Assembly (NCBI RefSeq): GCF_023973825.1 | Contig: NC_090116.1 | Span: 789,501-853,500 of the forward strand | Direction of reading: 5' to 3' | DNA: 64,000 nt | From: Plasmodium brasilianum | Taxonomy: Eukaryota > Apicomplexa > Aconoidasida > Haemosporida > Plasmodiidae | Part shown: positions 14,901-27,835 of the stretch, in pieces | Numbering within the stretch: position 1 is the stretch's first letter | Layout: every line of letters begins with the position of its first letter | The notes under the pieces: model-generated | What the model saw: the letters and a program-made list of their open reading frames with translations, nothing else | What the model was told of the DNA's origin: nothing | The model's database searches: none | Position numbers and translations under genes: made by a program

Positions 14901-17900
14901 CGTTCACATGGTGCACATATTTTTGTAAAATCATTTGCAGTATAGACGTGCTTATATCCTTTTTTACAAACACAGAAACTTTGATTATATGGTCGTTCTG
15001 CCTCAAACGACACAACAGTATTTGGTGGGCACTTTGATGGAGCATAGTGAAAAGTTTTACTTTTATTATTTACAATCATTTTCCCACCTTTACAATAAGT
15101 ATTTTTATCACTGCATGGTAAGCAATGATTAAAAAAATAATAACCACCTGAGCATGTACAATCTTCTTCCTTTGTACTTCCTAATTGTCCTTCTGTCGTA
15201 TATGGTGTTAAGCACATAGTACATTCCGCATTTGATATAACATCTTTGTATGTATTAACTGGACACTGAACACATTCACCTAATGCTTCTTTATTTATAG
15301 TGTAACCTTTATCACACAAACAGCTTGATTCACTGAATGATTCCTCAGTTTGTGTTGTAGAGTTCTTTATGGGACATTTTGTTTTTTGAGGCTTACATAA
15401 ATGTAAAGCCCTTACTTTAAAACAGTTTTCTAAATTTCCACCAGGACAATAATACCCTTTAGGACATTTAATACATTTATATTCAGTAATATCCCAGTAA
15501 AATCCTGCCATGCATATACATTTTTCTTTGCTTTTGGTTTGTGTATGTAGCGTAATACTGTTTACTGGGCAAGCATTCTTTTGTGTATTGCTCAATTTTG
15601 ACTTATAATAATTTTTAGGTACTTCCGAGCAGTCGAATTCATTATCCTCTGTTCTTACAAATTCAAATCCTTTTTTACACAGACAACTTAACTGTGATAC
15701 ATTTAATTCATTTGGATGTTCTGTCAAACTTTTATCATTGCAGGGAACTTTCTCATTTTCATAAATTGCATATTTTGGGTCCACTATACCAGAACCAGGG
15801 CAATAGTGATTATTTGGACACAATAAGCAAGAATCTTGTTTATGCAAATAGTATCCTTTATCACATTTGTTACAATCAGATATAGAAGTGGATTTTATAG
15901 CATCAGTGCTCACGTGTGCAGAACAGCTTTTGCATTTTTCTGCTGAAACCGTATTTTTATAAAATCCTTTTTTGCATGGTACACACACTTGTGAACTTTC
16001 TATAACTTGTATGAAATCTTTGTAGTTATCGAAAATAGGATTATTCTTAAAATTGTAATTATTTATGTTTGAAGAATCAAAAGTTTCAAAACCTGCGTCA
16101 CATTTACAGCTTTTTATAGAAAATTTCTGTTGTACTATATTAGTAGTATTTTCTGGACATTTTATTTTATTAGCTTTATATCCTCCAGGACAAAAGTGGC
16201 CTACGTCACACTGTTCACACACATTTGTAGAATCTTTAGAGACAAAATAATACCCCTCCTTACATCTGCATTCACTTTCTTCTTCACTACGACTACCCTG
16301 AATTGTACTGTATGAATTAGGATAACAATGAAAAATACAAGGAATATTAGAAATATCTGTTTTCCATGTCCCTCTTTTGCATGGAACACATTCATCATTA
16401 TTATTTAATTCATATCCTGGTAAACATAAACATTGAGTTATTGAAACGGATGCTTCATTTTTAGTAGTAGAATTGTTTTGACACATTGTACATTCATACA
16501 TATTTTTATGTTTAATATATTCTCCAATATTGTTGTATGATCCTAATGAGCAAGGAACACACTTTCCATTTAGTACTTTCATTCCATCAGCACAAATTAC
16601 AGTAAAGTTTATGTTTATGCTTAATTCGGTAAAAGCTCCATAGCGTTTAGTAGTAAAATTAACAGGATCTCCAACAAATTCTGATAATTTAATTTTAACA
16701 GTCCCGTCATGTTTGTCTATTGTAACATGCTGTGATTTATCAACATTGTGAACATCAATTTGAAAATTATGAAGTAGATTCATTTTTTTTATTTCATGTG
16801 ATTTTACTTTCAGTACATATTCCTCCTGATTATCTTGTATAACAGATGGATAATTGTAATTTAACTGAAGCTTATTCGACATGCTTCTTATAGGGACATA
16901 AATGAATTGCACATCTCCCTCATAGTATTTTACAATTAATAACATATTCCTATTAATTAATTCTTTACAATCATAGAATTTATACATTCTTTCTATCTTT
17001 CCATGATCCATGTATGTATTGTTTATTTTAGTAATGTAGGTAAAGTTGCTGTTGGGTTTACTCTTGTCGTAGAGCAGTAAGTTTATTTCGTTAGAATCTC
17101 CCTGCATTTGTGAAATAAGAAAAAGAAAAAGAAAAATTATATTGAAACGCTGTAATATGAGTATTACGCAAAATAAAAAAAAGATAAGACATACAATATC
17201 AGAAATAATGCATTAATTGTACTGTAAATAAGTATTTATCGCTATTATCATTTATTCCATTTTGCTTATTCAATTTTGGTCATTTTATTTTTCTTATTAT
17301 ATTTTGTTTATTTCATTTTGACTGACTTATTTTTTCTTTTGTATAGCAGGATAAAAATGCCATTTATAATGTGCATACCTCGTTTATAAAAATAACATAA
17401 GATTCACCGTACGGATAGACTAGAACATTTTGGGGTTTTTGTAGATAAATGTTTGAATGACCATATACGAAATCATAAGGTTTGATGTTTTCGTCGTTTT
17501 CGTCATTTTTGTTTTCTGCTTGAAAAGTGTCTATAAGAATTAATGCGTTTTGGTTTTTAATATACTCAATGGCTATTACTGTGTTATTGAGTTGATCAAT
17601 TAAAAAACAATCTAAAAATTCATTTTTTAAAACTCCACAAGAAATATCATTGATAAGAAGTGAAGAATCTTTTAATACATCTAAGGTAAAAATTAACCCA
17701 CGAATAGTTAATATAGCATTTTTTACAACATTAGAATTATGCATGTAGATGATTTCAAAATTTAAGTCAACAATGAGGAATTTATTATATGGATGTGATG
17801 TCATTAAGAAAATATATTTTAGGTTTTTATTTTCATCATATATTGGTTCCATCATAATGGGAGATAAACAGTTTTCACATTTTATAACATCAGCATAATC

Positions 17901-20900
17901 TAAATAGTACGATAATATATGTTCAACATAGGGTTCATTCAGGTTATTTTTCATAATTGTTCTTTTATTGTTTACTTTTTCTGGTGTTATATCATATAAA
18001 TATAAGGTCTGGATATTTTTTTTTAAAACATATAATTTGGCTTCATCTTTTGTAACATGTAATATAGAACTAGATGGACTAGATATTTTAAAATAGGTAA
18101 AGAAGGATGGTGTCATATTTTTATCAAAATTATAGGTTAAAATTATTTCGTTTCTGGATGAATAGCATAAAAATGATATATATATATCATTTATATTATG
18201 TGTACGAAAAATTTCTAATAATTCAGGAAAAAATATAAAGAAATATGATTCTTTTTGCATAACATAGGTTCTAATATCATCAGGAGCAAGATCGAAATCT
18301 AATAGATGGTTAACATCGCTTTGATTATGTAAAATATATGGTTTTGCCATAGCATATCCGATTAAGCTATATTTGTCCTTTTTTTTTGAACATATTTCTA
18401 ATATCCCATCATACTCGTTCAAATATATATCTGATATATATATGGTGTCCAGATATATATCTGCATTTTTGTCTCTGGGAATATTTGATATTTTATTTGA
18501 ATAAATTACGTGTTCACCTGAACATGAATCTACTTGTTTCTTTTTGAAATAAATTTCGTCTAATGATTCATTTAAATTGTATCGATATAAAATAACCGAA
18601 TGTCCCAAGGCCAATTTACTTGAATACAAATCGAGATATAAATAATGAATTTTGCTCATGTCATAGCCTGTACAAAGGTGCCGCAAAGGATAAAAATATT
18701 CATGAAGGTTACTGCGTTTGTAGTGTTTCTCTAGCACTAACAGTGCACAGACGTGTGTTCATGTATGTATGTATATACATGTGTATGTATATAATACATA
18801 TGTATATATGTATGTATGTACATACGCTCAGGTCGAGTTAGAATGGCATGGCACGAAAAAGTATTAACCATTTACAGAAATTGTAGAGAGAAGAGCCGAA
18901 TATCCAGTTCCATTGTCACTTGACGAGTAACATAATAGGTACGTTCCCGGTTTTTGGAAAATGATATTTTCTTTAAATGTTTTACTATCCGTTTCGTACA
19001 TAAAAACGTTATATAGGTGCAGTTTTTTTTCATTATTATAAAAATCTTGTTGTATTTCATTAAAAGATTTATTATGAATATTATTACAAGTATAGCCTTT
19101 TATATTTTTAATAATAAAGGCTTTTTTAATAGGGAATGGTGTTACGTATTTTTCCAAGTTAACATCAAGTTCGTTTCCAGTTAGTATATGTATTTCGTTC
19201 TTCTGTTTTTGTATAACCCGAATAGTTGAAACGGTAGTATAATGACTGTTAGCTCTTGAGCATTTATTATAATAATAATATGTATAGTCTACGTAGCAAG
19301 AGCACACATTAAATAACCCTTCAACGTTCACATCTTGTACTTTAATATTTTTAAATGTAGAACCAATTATTTCTCCTCTATATAATATAGGGGAACCAAA
19401 TGTGTTAAAAGATTTTTTAAATAGAAAATAAGGACTTACTAATTTTACTTTGTTTATGCATATATCTTTTGTGATAATTACGGATGTACGCAAAAAAGAA
19501 TTTTCGTTTTTAATTTTTAAGTCAAAAAGTTCGCCGGATTCGAGGACAATGTGGTGGTTACCTTAGAATGGGGGAAAAAAAAAAAAATATACCTATATAT
19601 ATGGATACACATAAGCGTATAAACAGGTAAGTGCATATATAGGATGTGTACCCAAAATATAATAAATAAAACAGAGTAACTGCGAAAATACTGAATAATG
19701 CGCAAATTTAAAAAGAAATTACAAGTGGTGCAGTTGAAAAAAAAAAAACATCAAATTAAATAAAATCTATAAATTTTTAACTTTTCATGCGATATTCGGC
19801 TTTGTTGTCCACTAAACATTTTGGAGATAGTTCATTTTCCTCCTTGATAGAAAAATTATTACTGGGGTTGAATTCTATAGGAGCATCACATATTTGTTCT
19901 GAAAGTGTAAATCTATCACAGTTGTCTACTTTTTTCACCTTATTATCTTCATAACAGCTAGATAAAACTAACCAAAATTAAAAAAGAAAGAAAAAAATTT
20001 AAGTACAAAATAATTCAATATATGTACAAATGGAAGACATGAACAAATGGACGAAAAGCAAAAAATGGAGGGTATATACTAAATGTATTTTCAGCATATA
20101 TATTGCTAAACTCATTTTTACCTTACATTTTGTTTTTTCTTTCGAATAAATATTGCTTATGAGACTTATTGGGTCGTTAAATTTTAGTTCCAAAGTTTTC
20201 GGTACATTAAGAGAAACAAAATTAATACTTCTTTTCTTTATTATTTTTTTCTTTGATCTGAATATATTTTTAACTATGTTTTTGTAATTCACATTTTTTA
20301 GTTTTACAGTTTCATGTTGTTCAACGTGCGGACTATCGTAAGCTAATAAAAAAAAATATATATCAATATGTATATATGTGTATATATATATATATGCGTG
20401 GAAATGTTTTATTAAGAAAATAGAGCGTTTACATAAATGTTATATACGCATATTTGCTTGTATAACCTAAAATTTTCTCTTATATTTTTTAATATAAAGA
20501 TTAAGCAATTATTTAAATGTGAGTTATTTTTATTTCTATTATGCTCATTTTTTTTTTTAGAGCTCGGAAAGTTGTCTGCTTTCGTAATTACAATTTTTAG
20601 AAATCTACGTGCAACTATATTTCTTTTCAATAATATTTCGTTTGTCGTACTTTTGCCTTAAGTCTGTCTTTCGTGTACGTATATATATACATATATATTT
20701 ATACATATATGTATTTATATATATAAATATTCATAAAGTAGTACACATTGATGCACTTTTTTTTTTCACATTATAGTATACTATTCTTTTTTATGTTACC
20801 CCTCTTAATAAAAGGTAAATTTTGTTCTTTTGCGAGTTTGGTCGTGGTGTTAGCTATTACATTGTTCTAAAATAGGTACATAAATAAATATGGTCATATA

Positions 20901-21069
20901 TATATATATACCTGTGTATATGCATATACACATATGTATACATATACATACACATTCGTATGCGTCAATCCCTTTATTTTGACTTGTTATTAATTTTTTT
21001 TACCTGTGTTCTGAATAAATAAAAAGTTAGCACAGTAGAAAGAAAAAAAAATTTGCTCATGTTCACCAT
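11918..21069 (-). CDS. CRMP2: Cysteine repeat modular protein 2-like (CRMP2)
   Basis: Eight exons assembled with matching phases: 21069-21004, 20866-20800, 20663-20609, 20332-20127, 19967-19782, 19561-18869, 18667-17379, 17101-11918; about 2581 residues. Exon 3 and the acceptor of exon 4 are least certain. The first exon encodes a signal peptide (MVNMSKFFFLSTVLTFYLF). Residues about 1020-1730 hold a long series of Cys-rich GCC2/GCC3 (ephrin-receptor-like) modules with recurring CPxGxYC and CxCxxGY patterns. About eight hydrophobic helices follow (about 1740-2155), then a charged, coiled tail of some 400 residues. This order is that of the Plasmodium PCRMP family, and the neighbourhood with prefoldin 3 and NEK4 points to member 2. 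In rodent parasites CRMP1/2 act in sporozoite targeting to the mosquito salivary gland and host liver. Two TGCATGC motifs lie upstream. Confidence 0.88.
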
Positions 21070-21319
21070 TTTGTAGACAAAACGATGAAAAATAATTTTT
21101 GTTCATGCAAAAAAAAAAAAAAAAAGGAAAAAATAATGGAAAAAATAATAGAAAAAAAAAAAACTTACTTTTCCCTTAAAAGGAAAAATGTCATTTTAAA
21201 TAATATAACCATGTGGAATGTCAAATTAAATTAAAAGAAACACAATTTGTGAGGTGAAAAAGAAAGAAAAAAAGCTTTGCTTGTTTTGGCACCTATTTTA
21301 ATTTAGAAATATTTTGTTC

Positions 21320-21327
21320 TGCATGCA
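21320..21327. promoter_or_regulatory. TGCATGCA, candidate AP2-Sp site upstream of CRMP2
   Basis: The palindrome TGCATGCA lies about 250 bases upstream of the CRMP2 start codon, and a second copy, TGCATGCG, lies at 21622-21629. AP2-Sp, the sporozoite transcription factor, binds octamers of the TGCATGCA type in promoters of sporozoite genes. CRMP2 is a sporozoite gene in other species, so the site fits; binding itself is an inference. The same octamer occurs at about four other places in the window, so the site alone is weak evidence. Confidence 0.45.
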
Positions 21328-22270
21328 ACGGAATAATATTAAAACGAGTTCACAAAATTAAGCTTGGGCTTTTTCTTCAAAATGGAACTTTGTTTTATTG
21401 GGTAGTTACTTTATTGTAAATAAAAAAAAAGGAACAGAAAAAGGAACAAAAGAGGAATAATTTGTTTTATTTATCTTTTTAAGATTAAAAGATTTTACCT
21501 TAAGCGCAGGAAAAAACCAGAGAAAAAAGAAGAAATAAAATTTCCGCGCTTTCCCGTGTACCTGTATTGATCTTTTTATTTTTTAACAGTACATACCACC
21601 TGAACAGGTTGTAATAATGTATGCATGCGTACACATACATACGTATACAAATACATGTACACATATATATATATGTATATATGTGCGTATATATATACGT
21701 ATATATATTAAGCGTAGACCGTTTCTACGACGAATAAATGACATACTTGAAAAAGTAAATGTTGCATTAAAAGGAAAGATAAGCGAAATTTTTTTTTGTC
21801 CTTGCGATGTGCAATTTTTTCTTTCTTTACAAAACATCAATTGATGTGTGAAAAAGTAATTTACATAATCATGATTAAGACAATAATATTTTTAATTTAA
21901 AATTTGCTCGCTTTATTTTTTGGAATTATTAATTAAAGCACGTAGTATATAATCAGGTGGACAATTTTTTGGTAACTACATTTTTGGCATTAGGAATATT
22001 AATACTAATACTAAGAGGATAATTTCTTTGATGTTGCACGTCAGCAAAACAAATCATTTGCAAAGACTTATGAGAATAACATACATGAATACGTACCTTT
22101 AAACATACATATACCATATTCGTCCAATTGTTTGGTAACGGAAAGATATAGCAAATTATGTGCATATTTTGCGCTTAAACAAAAAAAGTAGTAAACAAAT
22201 TTTTTTTTTTTTTTTTGGCTACTGTGGTTTACTGCACATACTGTAGCCCAACGTTAAAACGAAAGAAAAA

Positions 22271-22430
22271 AAAATAATAGTATATATTAAATAAACAGTA
22301 AATGCTAAATAAATAGTAAATGCTAAATAAATAATAAAAGCTAAATAAATAGTAAATGCTAAATAAATAGTAAATGTTAAATAAATAGTAAACGCTAAAT
22401 AAATAGTAAATGCTAAATAAATAACTGTGT
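22271..22430. repeat. 18-bp minisatellite
   Basis: Roughly nine imperfect copies of aaataaatagtaaatgct or close variants, between the divergent CRMP2 and uS8 start codons. The unit length is divisible by three, which keeps an uninformative minus-strand frame (repeating YLFSIYYLF) open through it. Confidence 0.8.
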
Positions 22431-23051
22431 AAAAATAACGTATAGTTCATACGTAAAAGGTTAAATTTTAAAAAACATGATGATAGTGTGTAAATTGAAG
22501 AATTTAAAAAAATTATATTTTCTCATTTTTTCATGCATAAGTTTCAAGTAGTTATATCAGATGAAATGTCATGTGTTACCAAAGTATAAAAGTAGAGAAC
22601 ACCGTATTATAGCAAATGGGGCAATTTCATAAAGCGACGTAATTTAATGACGTGCAAGGGAAAAAAGAAGAACAACGCAGTTATGAAAGAATATTTAAAA
22701 AAGAATAGAAAAATAAAATGTGAGAAAAAATTAGAGAAAAATATAGAAAAAAATTGTAGAAAAAGCTAGAAAAAAAAAAAAAAAAAAACTAATTACCTTA
22801 TGCATTTAAACGGTGAGTGCAAATAAATTGGAAAAATTTTATTCTTCGTTAAATTAAGAAATATTTTAATTTTTCACATCAGAGTAGTTACCTCGCACAT
22901 TTTAATTTATATTACTTACTGTAAGTATATGTGAACTAATTTTTAAAGAGTTAACAATGAATACATATATATTATTTCAAACAAATTTTAATTAAAACAT
23001 CTGGAAAATGCCAAAGATAAATTTATTAATCAATTTTTGTTAAAAAGAAAA

Positions 23052-23820
23052 ATGCAAAGAGCTTGTGAAATGGTCGTATCTTTGCTGAGAACTGATGCTA
23101 CGACACAAAAATGTCCATTCCATGTATTGAATGTTCAAATTCTTGAATTATTACAAAAGGAAGGTCTTATTAGGGGGTTTGCAATTAAGGGAACAAAAAT
23201 TGATATATTGCTCAAGCATTTTAAAGGAGCTCCAGTAAGTATAATACTACATATGAGGGTGTATCTGTGCATACGTGTATACTTTAATGCTTACATATGT
23301 ACATACATATATATTTTTTTTTTTCCCTAAGCATGGAACGGCAGATATTAAAATGCTGCATATTATTACTTTCCTCTTCATGAACGTTCCTATATGTGTG
23401 TACATGTGTACATGTGTACGTGTGTACGTATTTGTGTGAGAAATATCACAAAGCATTGTTAAGAAAAAGTATATCACGCATAAGCAACGAACTGAATTAA
23501 TTTAATTTATTATAATTTAATATATATTATTATAAATTATTATAAATTATTATAAATTAATTTTTTTTTTTTTTTTTTTTATTTCTATCTATCATGTAAA
23601 ATCCAATATTTAGGTAATAAGAAACATTCGTGTTGTTTCTAAACCTAGTAGAGACATATGGCTAACTCCCCATGAACTTAAATTCCGCACGCGATTTAAT
23701 ACAGGACTCTGGGTTATGCAAACTAGCTGTGGAGTAATTAGTCATAGGGATTGTATTCGAATGGGAATAGGTGGAAAAATGTTATTTGCAGTTAATAATG
23801 GTTATCAACATTTTTGCTAG
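23052..23820 (+). CDS. Ribosomal protein uS8, mitochondrial type
   Basis: Two exons, 23052-23234 and 23614-23820, joined in phase 0 (donor GTAAGT, acceptor ATTTAG), give 129 residues. The start is the only ATG after an upstream in-frame stop. The N-terminal half (MVVSLLRTDA, ILELLQKEGLIRGF) and the C-terminal half (SKPSRDIW, then GLWVMQTSCGVISHRDC and GGKMLF) match the two domains of bacterial-type uS8, which binds 16S rRNA helix 21 in the small subunit. There is no bipartite apicoplast leader, so the mitochondrial ribosome is the more likely destination; the protein is close to the bacterial length. The final TGC TAG sits just before a long poly-T tract. Confidence 0.85.
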
Positions 23821-25880
23821 CTTTTTTTTTTTTTTTTTTACCACTTCAGGGATGAAGTGTTTTTTGGCTTATATTTATATAACACAGAAGGGGGACATAA
23901 AAGGGGATCATAAAAAGGGGTATATTTCCAAAATTTGCCAATCGCATATATGTACACATTCATTTTGACGGTGTAATTATTTATCATTTTTCCATCATCT
24001 AGTCTTTGTTAAGGATAAAAGGAAGCTTTTAACATGTGTATAGACATATATGATATATTTTTTATTGGACCACAAAAGATAAAATAAACCAAGTACTACT
24101 TAAATATGATTTAGTGCAATATTAAATTTATACATGTATGTATATATATATGTATATCATGTACGTACATATATTTGGAGAACACCTTTTTTATTAGTGT
24201 AAAATGATAAAAGGTAAATTTTTAATAAATTTTAAACAAACATGCTTTGAAAAAAAAGAAATTTTTTTTTGAGGGGATTGTAAAAAGTAGGAATATTTAA
24301 TTGTATATATAATAATTTTGTAAAAAAAAAAAAAGTCGAATAGAGGAGTACAGGGTATGTATGACAACATTAATCATGGAATAGTGTTATGACAAGCGAA
24401 ATATATAGTAAAAGTAAATTTTTTTTTTTTTTTTTTTTTTTTTCTACCATAATTTAATTTTTGTTACACCCAGGTATTGCACAAATTTAAGTAAACACAT
24501 TTATTCTATAACTGTTCGTATGTTTATTTTTTATTTTAAGTCTCATGTTTTAATTTTCCGTTTATTGGATGTTAAGAAATTTAAAGGAAGAGACACACAT
24601 ATAAGTATGCTTTACATTTCTTGAAAAAATAAAGAACAATAAAATTTTGTACCGAACAAAGTAAAAACAAAATTTCGTTTTTATACCTTTGTTTTTTTTT
24701 TACCATCGTGAAAAAATGAGAACTACTCATCTAACCGCCAGTTCATACAGTTCAAAAATTAAATTATTTAAAAACGGCTAAATCGGTAAGGACTCTGATA
24801 TTTTCATTTCACAAAACATAAGTTTTTCGCTCATACGCATGTTTGTATGTTTGTATATATGTATATATATAAACTAATAAAAGGCGCGGATATCTTTCTC
24901 ACGGACTTAATTAAAAGAGCCCTAGCAATATCCGTTTTTTAGACGTTCATTCATGTACTAGTTTGAATTAATTTCATACTCTTATAAAATAAAGGAAAAA
25001 CAAAGAGAACAATTTAGGATATAATTTGTGTAAATGGACGTGATTCATAAGGAGAAAAAAAAAAATTGAAAAAATAAAGAATAAAGAATAAAATGTAAAA
25101 AATAATAAATAATAGATAAACAATATTTTTAAGTGCATTACCCAAAACAATACATTATTAGCATATAAAAGTAAAATTAAACATAGGATATATACAAGGG
25201 TATATATGAATATATTACTAAGTGTAAATTTTGTAAAATTAAAAATGCAAGATTTTCATAAAATTATGAGTACACTAATTTTTATGTGCCTTTACTTTTG
25301 GTATTTATTTGTTTATGCATTCTCTAATGTGAACTCATCCTTCTTAAAGAATAGAAAAAAAGAAGCATATACATAATATATACATACATAATACATACAT
25401 ACATAATACATACATACATAATACATACATACATAATATATACATACATATATAGTTATATGCACAAATAAGTAAATCCATTTGCTTATATGATAATAGG
25501 AATGCACCAAGTTTTAATATAATATTTTGATGAGGGCTCCATTATTCAGTTATTCCTGTAAAATAAAAAAAAAACGAAGAAATTTGCCTTTTCTTTCATT
25601 TTTATAAATTAGAGTATACCTCTTTAACTATTATACGAAGTAGTGAACCTCCAATAACAAATAAAATATATTAAAATAAAATAAAATAGAATAAAATAAA
25701 TGAAAGTTTTCCGTAAGAACAAAGAATCATATAAGTTAAAAAAATAAAAAAAATATGATATTTTAAGTTACGTTGTTTGTGTATAAAAATAATTTCATGT
25801 TTCCAAAAATCTTTAATAAATTTCCAATAAATTAATATTTAAACTTAGCTTTATTATAATTTTAGTACAAACAATATAAA
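23821..25880. other. Intergenic between uS8 and prefoldin 3
   Basis: No gene seen. It holds long poly-T tracts, (TA/TG)n at about 24130-24170, and a minisatellite at about 25375-25450 with units of about 16 bases (catacatacataata). A slightly GC-richer patch at about 24880-24950 (ggcgcggatatctttctcac) has no tRNA-like fold or frame that I could find. Confidence 0.45.
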
Positions 25881-26245
25881 ATGTCATTTGATGATTTAAC
25901 TGACAACTCAAGGTCTGTAAGGAACATTCCTGGAGCAAAATTTATAGTTAGATAAATAATAAAATGAACCATTAATTTTTCGGCCTTTCTTTTTTTCTTT
26001 TTTCCTTTTTTTTCTTTTGTATTTTTTCCAAGAGGATCTATGAAATAATGGCAACGTTAATTAGTTGCATTGTTAACAAAAAAAAAAAAAAAATATATCA
26101 TTTTTCTTGCTTTTCCCTTATATCCAGGAACACGTAACAGAATTTTTACAAAACAAAAATGAGGAAACTGTTCTTCGATTGGCAAAAGAACTATTACTGT
26201 AAACGTGAAATTAATTGAAAAGATACATATACATAAATAAATAAA

Positions 26246-26277
<32 letters not shown>

Positions 26278-27835
26278 CCTATTTGAAAATGTGTAAATAT
26301 AGGCTCTGTCTTGTTTAATAGTTATATATTGTTCTGTCGAATTAAGTTTTATAAACGGAAAGTAAAAATTTCACATCCATAAAAAAGAAAAAAATAAGAA
26401 AAGAATCTTTCTTTCTTTTTTCACCTTATAAAAACGTTTAATTCGAATACGCATGGTGAATATATAATAAACGAAGGGAGGGGGGAAAAAATGAAAAAAG
26501 GAATTATTTTGTTCTTTTAATGCACTTTTCATTAATTTTATTTTCTTCATTTGTTTTATTCATTTTTAGGAAGTATAAATTTATGGAGCATACTTTTGTA
26601 ACAAGACAGATGAATACTGAAAAAAAAATACCCGAATTAAGAGATGCCTTAAAAGTTGTAAACGCTCTTTATAAAAGAAAGGTTCATTTAAATTCTTGAA
26701 CATGTGTTGAATATTTTTCCTTTCATGAACGCGCAAATATATGTGTGTTAAGCTGTTTATGTTAGTAAAGGGTTTGTAAGTATGCACACATTCATATACG
26801 TATGCAAGTGTATATGTATGTATGTGTGTATGCGTGTAGGTGTGCATGCTCATTTTTATATACATATATATATATATATATATACTTACGTATACACAAA
26901 TGACGCTGAAAATTATTTACTTAACAGGAAATGAAGGAAAACAAAAATTTGGAATTGTACTTCCCCCTGGAAGAATCCCTATATGCCAAGGGAGTGATTG
27001 AAAAAACAGAAAACATTTTGCTTTGGCTAGGGGTATCCTAAATATTACCAAAAAGCTAACAGAAATTTCTTTATTGTTAATTATTCGAATAGTTTGAAAT
27101 ACTCCTTTTTATATTATTTTTTTAGTTACTTTTTACCATACATGTATAAGTCATATGTAATGTTACATTTATCAGGCCAATGTAATGGTTGAATTTTCTT
27201 TTAAAGAAGCTTTGGATCTTTTGAATCATCACTTGGACAGAGCAGTTAGTCTGTATGACGAAATGGTACATTTAAAAATTTGAGTTAAAAACATGTTATG
27301 CAAAAAAAAAATAAAATAAAATGAAGCAAAATAAAACAAAGCAAAGTAAAACAAAGCAAAGTAAAACAAAGCAAAGTAAAACAAAGCAAAGTAAAACAAA
27401 GCAAAGTAAAACAAAGAAAAGTAAAACAAAAGAAAGTAAAACAAAGCAAAGTAAAACATAATAAAGCAAAACGAAACAAAATAAAACGTTAATTTTTTGC
27501 GAAAGTACGCATATTTCTGTAGTATCATTTTTAACTCATAAAAAAAAAATCTTTACATAGTGAAATAATATTTTTTTTTTTTTGTAAAGGAAAAATTCGG
27601 ATATTATTTACAATGCACAGCAGTTCAAAAATTTTTTTTTTTTTTTTTTTTTATATATTAGAATTATTTTTATAGTTCTCTTTTTTTAAAATATTTTTCT
27701 TTTAATTAGGACAAGGAACTTATATGGTTACACGAACAAATATCAACTACAGAAATTAATATATCAAGAATTCATAATTATGTAGAGATGAAAAAAAATG
27801 ACAAAGAAAAAGAAGCTATTACAAATAAAAGCTAA
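25881..27835 (+). CDS. Prefoldin subunit 3
   Basis: Six exons: 25881-25946, 26128-26198, 26570-26681, 26928-27032, 27176-27265, 27710-27835. All phases join and yield 189 residues, the usual length of an alpha-type prefoldin. The protein has an N-terminal coiled coil (KFMEHTFVTRQMNTEKKI, then LRDALKVVNALYKRK), a central beta segment (YFPLEESLYAKGVIEK, then LWLGANVMVEFSFKEA) and a C-terminal coiled coil (LYDEMDKELIWLHEQIS). This is the VBP1/PFD3 subunit, part of the hexameric chaperone that passes unfolded actin and tubulin to the TRiC chaperonin in the cytosol. Introns 3-5 carry microsatellites, and intron 5 a 15-bp minisatellite. Confidence 0.93.
27304..27485. repeat. 15-bp minisatellite in prefoldin intron 5
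   Basis: About twelve imperfect copies of acaaagcaaagtaaa within the intron between prefoldin exons 5 and 6. The period is divisible by three, which keeps meaningless frames (FALFYFALFY on the minus strand) open. Confidence 0.85.

Larger units (their letters stand above)
21070..23051. other. Divergent intergenic region between CRMP2 and uS8 genes
   Basis: Two kilobases between two head-to-head start codons, so it should hold both promoters. It contains a (TA)/(TGTA) microsatellite at about 21610-21710, an 18-bp minisatellite at about 22271-22430 (unit close to aaataaatagtaaatgct, roughly nine copies), and several poly-A/T tracts. No exon was found; the open frames over the minisatellite reflect only its period being divisible by three. 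Confidence 0.5.

Noticed and set aside
24880..24950. Possible structured RNA in a GC-richer patch
   Set aside because: No tRNA arms, box elements or convincing hairpin could be found by eye.
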